From Bacteroidia bacterium (GTDB lineage: Bacteria; Bacteroidota; Bacteroidia; B-17B0; Aurantibacillaceae): DNA of 64,000 nt. The notes below the pieces were generated by a model. That model searched no databases. It was not told the DNA's origin and was given only the letters and a program-made list of their open reading frames with translations. Shown piece by piece: positions 60,874-64,000 of the stretch. The position numbers and the translations under genes were made by a program. Where the stretch lies: positions 233,685 to 297,684 of the forward strand of contig JAEUTP010000015.1 in the NCBI GenBank assembly GCA_016787705.1, written 5' to 3'. Every line of letters starts with the position of its first letter. The first letter of the stretch is position 1.

Positions 60874-61158
60874 ATGTTTTTAATTAAGATCATCCGGAAT
60901 AAATACTTTTTAACGATAATTGGAATTATTGTTTGGTTGCTTTTTTTTGATAAGAACGATGTGTTTACGCAATTGGATCTTATAAGTAAACGCAATAAAC
61001 TTCAAAAAGAAAAGGAATATTACATTGCCGAAATTGAAAATAATAAAAGTAATTTAAGCGAGTTGCAAACCAATACAAAAAGTTTAGAAACTTTTGCTCG
61101 CGAAAAATACCTTATGAAAAAAGATAACGAAGACGTGTTTGTTTTTGTTACAAAGTAA
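60874..61158 (+). CDS. FtsB/DivIC-type septum formation initiator
   Basis: 94 residues: short basic cytosolic start, one transmembrane helix (FLTIIGIIVWLLFF, about 12-25), then a coiled coil (LISKRNKLQKEKEYYIAEIE) and ETFAREKYLMKKDNEDVFV, the conserved end that docks FtsL/FtsQ. Small divisome protein of the FtsB/DivIC family. Converges on the ferritin gene with two bases between them. Confidence 0.9.
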   Translation: MFLIKIIRNKYFLTIIGIIVWLLFFDKNDVFTQLDLISKRNKLQKEKEYYIAEIENNKSNLSELQTNTKSLETFAREKYLMKKDNEDVFVFVTK

Positions 61159-61160
61159 GA

Positions 61161-61682
61161 TTATTTTTCAGCATCAGGTTTTGACGCTTCGATCTTAGCC
61201 ATTGCTTCAAGATCACGGTCAAAAAAGTACAAACCACTTTTATCATCACCAATTAATTTTAGTTTATCAACGATCTGTCTTGCTAAAGCTTCTTCTTCAA
61301 TTTGCTCGCTAACATACCATTGTAAAAAATTGTGTGTTGTATAATCTTTTTCTTTAAGTGTAATTTCAACAAGATTATTGATCTCGGCAGTAACTTTCAT
61401 TTCATGTTTAAGAATTTCTTCAAATACAGATTTTACCGACTTAAAAGTAACAGGCGGTTGTTTTAAAGCAGGCACTATGCCGTGTCCGCCACGTTCATTT
61501 ACAAACTTTAAAAGCTTTAGCATGTGCATACGCTCTTCATCTGTATGTGTGTATAAAAATGCCGAAACCCCGTTCAAACCTTGTGTTTCGGCCCAGCTGG
61601 CCATTGCAAGGTAATATTGAGAAGAAGACCCTTCCATTTCTATTTGTTTGTTTAGCGCGGCACTTACTTTAGCTGATAACAT
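61161..61682 (-). CDS. Non-haem ferritin
   Basis: 173 residues from the ATG complementary to 61680-61682 (MLSAKVSAALNKQIEMEGSS); the upstream ATG at 61736 adds 18 non-family residues. Ferroxidase residues Glu17, Tyr24, Glu50 and His53 are at the positions of E. coli FtnA (EMEGSSSQYYLAMASW; HTDEERMHMLKL), and YVSEQIEEEALARQI carries the later Gln/Glu. It stores iron as a 24-mer shell and detoxifies Fe(II). Monocistronic. Confidence 0.95.
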   Translation of the reverse strand: MLSAKVSAALNKQIEMEGSSSQYYLAMASWAETQGLNGVSAFLYTHTDEERMHMLKLLKFVNERGGHGIVPALKQPPVTFKSVKSVFEEILKHEMKVTAEINNLVEITLKEKDYTTHNFLQWYVSEQIEEEALARQIVDKLKLIGDDKSGLYFFDRDLEAMAKIEASKPDAEK

Positions 61683-62145
61683 AAAATTATTTTTTACAAA
61701 TATACCTATTTTATTTTGTTGTATAGTTTCATACAAAGTGTATCACACTTTTGCATGATTTTGAGCCAAAGATCAGGTAACTTTAAATGCGAAAGAAGGC
61801 ATAATTGGCGCACGCAAAATCTAAATATTTAGTTAAATTGTTAATTAAAAAGCGGAAAATTGCTTTCCCTACTTTTCTTTAAAATCCATATAATAAAGGT
61901 CTTTATAGTCTTTGGTTGATTGCGTTTCAACACTTGGTTAACAGGTTTTGAACAATCTGCCATATGAAATAATTTAGTGAAAGGCAGTGTTAAATGAGTG
62001 AGTGATTTTTACTATGTCAGATGTGTTGTTAAATTTATAAAGTGTATTGCTTTAACTTTCAGAATTTGATTTAACGCAGGCTAAACGCGCTTGATCTTTT
62101 ATTTGAAAGATAACAATATGTTGATCTAATATTTAAATTTATTTT
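61683..62145. other. 463-base spacer between ferritin and the adhesin gene
   Basis: A/T-rich. I see no ORF, RNA or strong stem; small inverted pieces such as GGAAA/TTTCC (near 61855) are weak. The stretch probably holds the promoters of the divergent ferritin and adhesin genes, but no TATNTTTR box stands out. Confidence 0.5.
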
Positions 62146-64000
62146 ATGAATAGAAAGTTACAATTGTTAATGGTCTTATTTTTTGTAGCGTTTATTGGCT
62201 ACAAAGCAAAAGCATGTCATGGTTTAGCGTTAGTAAATTATAACGTTGTAGTAGGGCCTACTGGCGTTACTGTTAACGGTAGTTCTAACGGTGCTACCTG
62301 TGGCTGTGGACCTTACTGGATGCAGGTGGAGATTGCTTGTACAGCGGCTGGTTTAACAGGTCTGCCTTCTCCTGCGGTTCAAAACACAATTGATAACTGG
62401 GCTGGTCCGGGCACTACCTATAATGCCCATCCATGGTACTTTGGATTATTAAATGTGCCTAATTACACGATAGGAAATTTTTGGCCCGACCAATGCGTAG
62501 TTGAACCCTATACACCGGTATTTATACCTTTTACTGCTCTGTGTCCCGGTCAGACTTATTTTTTAAGGTCAAGAGAGTGGTTAGGTGGCAGTACTGCTGT
62601 GCCACCCGCGGGCCCCTGGTCGGCGGTTACCTCTTTTGTGGTTCCCGGAACTTACACCCCTTTAAACTTTAGTGTTACGGCCACACCAGCAAACTATTGC
62701 GCACCTAATTCCGCCACTTTGTCTATTACAAATGTAGCATCTTCTGCCTGTGGTAACACAACTTATTCCTGGGCTCCGGGCGGTTCAACAGCTACGAGCA
62801 TTGTTGTTTCGCCTGCAGTAAGCACAACTTATTCTGTTACTGTTAATGCACCTTGCCAAACGCCTATTACAAAAACAATTACTGTAAATGTTGGTGTAAC
62901 TCCATCTGCTGCTTTTACGGGCGCAGGTGGGTGTACAAATGCCCCGCTCAATTTTAATCATACCGGTACAGCCGGCGTAACACATACCTGGTCGGCAACG
63001 CCCGCTGCCGGCGTTAATATCGTGTCGGCAAATATTGCCAATCCCGTCATTACCTTTGCAAATGCCGGCACATACGCCATTACGCATGTCGTCTCCAATG
63101 GTACCTGTTCACATACGGTCACATCTAACGTTACAATAACTGCAGGCCCTAACCCGGCCTTTACAGTTCCTGCACCCGTTCAGTGTTTGAATGGAAATAG
63201 TTTTAGCTTTAATGCAGCTACACCCGGCGGCACACATAGTTATACATTTAATCCAACAGCTGGGGCTCCTGCCTCCGGTGGCGCTGCCAATTATGGCCCG
63301 GGAAGTTTTACGGCACCGGGTACGTACACTGTATTTCACCAGGTTAGTGTTGGGGGTTGTACATCATTTTCTACAGCTGTGCTTAATATTAGTCCTCATC
63401 CAAGTTTAACACTTATTCCCAACCCTGCAATTTGTGGTGGTAACAATGGCAGTATTCTTATAAATAATACTACGCCAGCCGGCCAAACAGTTGTTAGCTT
63501 TTCATTAAACGGAACAGCTATTGTTACTCAAACGCCAACAGGTTTGCCAAGCGGTGCTTATACGGTAGCTTTTACAAATAACTTTGGCTGTATCACATCT
63601 TCAGTTACTAATATTGCCAATACACCCGGTGTTACAAATTTGGCTACCACATTTACTAACCCTGCCTGCGGCAATTCAAATGGTTCTATTGCTTTAGGGG
63701 CAGTTACGGGCGGTACTGGCCCCTTTACTTATAGTGTTAATAACGGCCCGTTCTCTGCCGCACCGCCACTTACTAATTTACCCGCAGGCACTTATGTAAT
63801 AACTGTAAAAGACGTTAATAACTGTGTTTTCACAAAAACAGTTACATTGGTTAATACGCCCCCTCCTACTAATATTACGTTTACTACGAGTCCAACGGCT
63901 TGTATTGGTAATACAGGAGTTTTAGGGATTACGGGTGTAACGGGAGGAACACCTGCTTATACATTTAGTGTAAATGGTATAAGCACATCATCAATAACAA
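62146..64000 (+). CDS. Large PKD/SprB-repeat surface adhesin, N-terminal part (runs off the window)
   Basis: ATG 62146 opens a frame with no stop to the right edge, 618 codons. Signal peptide MNRKLQLLMVLFFVAFIGYK then AKA. The first ~165 residues are a Cys-containing domain (CGCGPYWMQVEIACTAAGL; WWLGGS-like REWLGGSTAVPPAGPWSAVT). Ig/PKD-like repeats follow (YSWAPGGSTATSIVVSPAVS; THTWSATPAAGVNIVS; FANAGTYAITHVVSNGTC), then SprB-type repeats (NPACGNSNGSIALGAVTGGT ... PAGTYVITVKDVNNCVF). Such proteins usually end in a type A or B T9SS signal and act in gliding, adhesion or biofilm. GC content is clearly higher than in flanking genes because of Thr/Ala/Gly/Pro codons. Confidence 0.88.
   Translation, partial: MNRKLQLLMVLFFVAFIGYKAKACHGLALVNYNVVVGPTGVTVNGSSNGATCGCGPYWMQVEIACTAAGLTGLPSPAVQNTIDNWAGPGTTYNAHPWYFGLLNVPNYTIGNFWPDQCVVEPYTPVFIPFTALCPGQTYFLRSREWLGGSTAVPPAGPWSAVTSFVVPGTYTPLNFSVTATPANYCAPNSATLSITNVASSACGNTTYSWAPGGSTATSIVVSPAVSTTYSVTVNAPCQTPITKTITVNVGVTPSAAFTGAGGCTNAPLNFNHTGTAGVTHTWSATPAAGVNIVSANIANPVITFANAGTYAITHVVSNGTCSHTVTSNVTITAGPNPAFTVPAPVQCLNGNSFSFNAATPGGTHSYTFNPTAGAPASGGAANYGPGSFTAPGTYTVFHQVSVGGCTSFSTAVLNISPHPSLTLIPNPAICGGNNGSILINNTTPAGQTVVSFSLNGTAIVTQTPTGLPSGAYTVAFTNNFGCITSSVTNIANTPGVTNLATTFTNPACGNSNGSIALGAVTGGTGPFTYSVNNGPFSAAPPLTNLPAGTYVITVKDVNNCVFTKTVTLVNTPPPTNITFTTSPTACIGNTGVLGITGVTGGTPAYTFSVNGISTSSIT

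Noticed and set aside
61683..62145. Possible small RNA or ORF in the ferritin-adhesin spacer
   Set aside because: Only short weak inverted repeats and frames broken by stops; nothing above what A/T-rich sequence gives by chance.
62785..63339. Two minus-strand frames full of Cys, Arg and Ser opposite the adhesin
   Set aside because: Reverse reading of Thr/Ala/Gly-rich repeat codons; the plus-strand frame has a signal peptide and PKD/SprB repeats.

Overview
The window is a stretch of chromosome from a low-GC (by eye about 35-37%) member of the phylum Bacteroidota. Evidence: at least five proteins end in type IX secretion system (T9SS) C-terminal sorting domains. The primary sigma factor is the short Bacteroidota form. 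The ribosomal proteins bTHX and a 29-residue COX24/mS38-like protein are present, as are families typical of the phylum (DUF4271, DUF5777, DUF4296, DUF4412). A TATNTTTR box, close to the Bacteroidota -7 element TAnnTTTG, lies in front of at least ten genes. I cannot place it below phylum/class level from sequence alone. Nothing points to a prophage, plasmid, integron or CRISPR locus, and I saw no rRNA or tRNA gene.

Layout. 0-10.7 kb is dense housekeeping: end of an arginase-family gene, a TlpA-like thioredoxin, riboflavin synthase, small envelope proteins, YkgJ-like Fe-S/zinc protein, bTHX, rnpA, hemD with an unusual histone-H1-like lysine-rich front, DUF4271 and DUF5777 proteins, YceI, mutY, an HU protein, a TPR protein and the COX24-like mini-gene. 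10.7-15.2 kb holds ribonuclease G with a long structured leader and an ABC transporter pair. 15.4-17.6 kb is a T9SS-exported GH9 cellulase. 17.7-23 kb is the least orderly part. It has a LytTR response regulator, a TPR-GAF-GAF-histidine kinase broken by a one-base frameshift, a 526-base gene-free stretch packed with RNA-like hairpins, a short-chain dehydrogenase also broken by a one-base frameshift, and a decayed fragment of a T9SS sorting domain.

23-36 kb: an AsmA-like protein, a small T9SS protein, rpoD, a methyltransferase, recN, an LtaS-like sulfatase, fabI, then a DUF420 protein next to a lipoprotein that joins a c-type cytochrome to a PHM/DBH-type copper monooxygenase with all six copper ligands visible. 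36-41 kb: two convergent secreted glycan-active proteins (PNGase F-like with LamG; GH18 with CUB). 41.4-47 kb: lepA followed by a GT39-like glycosyltransferase, an MBOAT acyltransferase and an SGNH protein, probably a cell-surface glycan acylation set. 47-54 kb: a MORN-repeat protein, lipoproteins, a 4-TM holin-family protein and a beta-helix/SprB-repeat T9SS protein. 54-61.7 kb: YraN, an RluB/RsuA-type pseudouridine synthase with a long lysine-rich tail, glmS, a secreted protein of unknown function, DUF4296, an L,D-transpeptidase, FtsB-like protein and ferritin. From 62.1 kb a large PKD/SprB-repeat adhesin runs off the right edge.

How they fit: exported GH9, GH18 and PNGase-like enzymes plus repeat adhesins suggest a surface-associated, polysaccharide-degrading life style that depends on a T9SS encoded elsewhere. 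REP-like palindromes of two or three families sit between many genes. The best candidates for undescribed biology are the cytochrome c-copper monooxygenase lipoprotein with its EF-hand-bearing DUF420 partner, and the structured intergenic RNA candidate at 21.6-21.9 kb.
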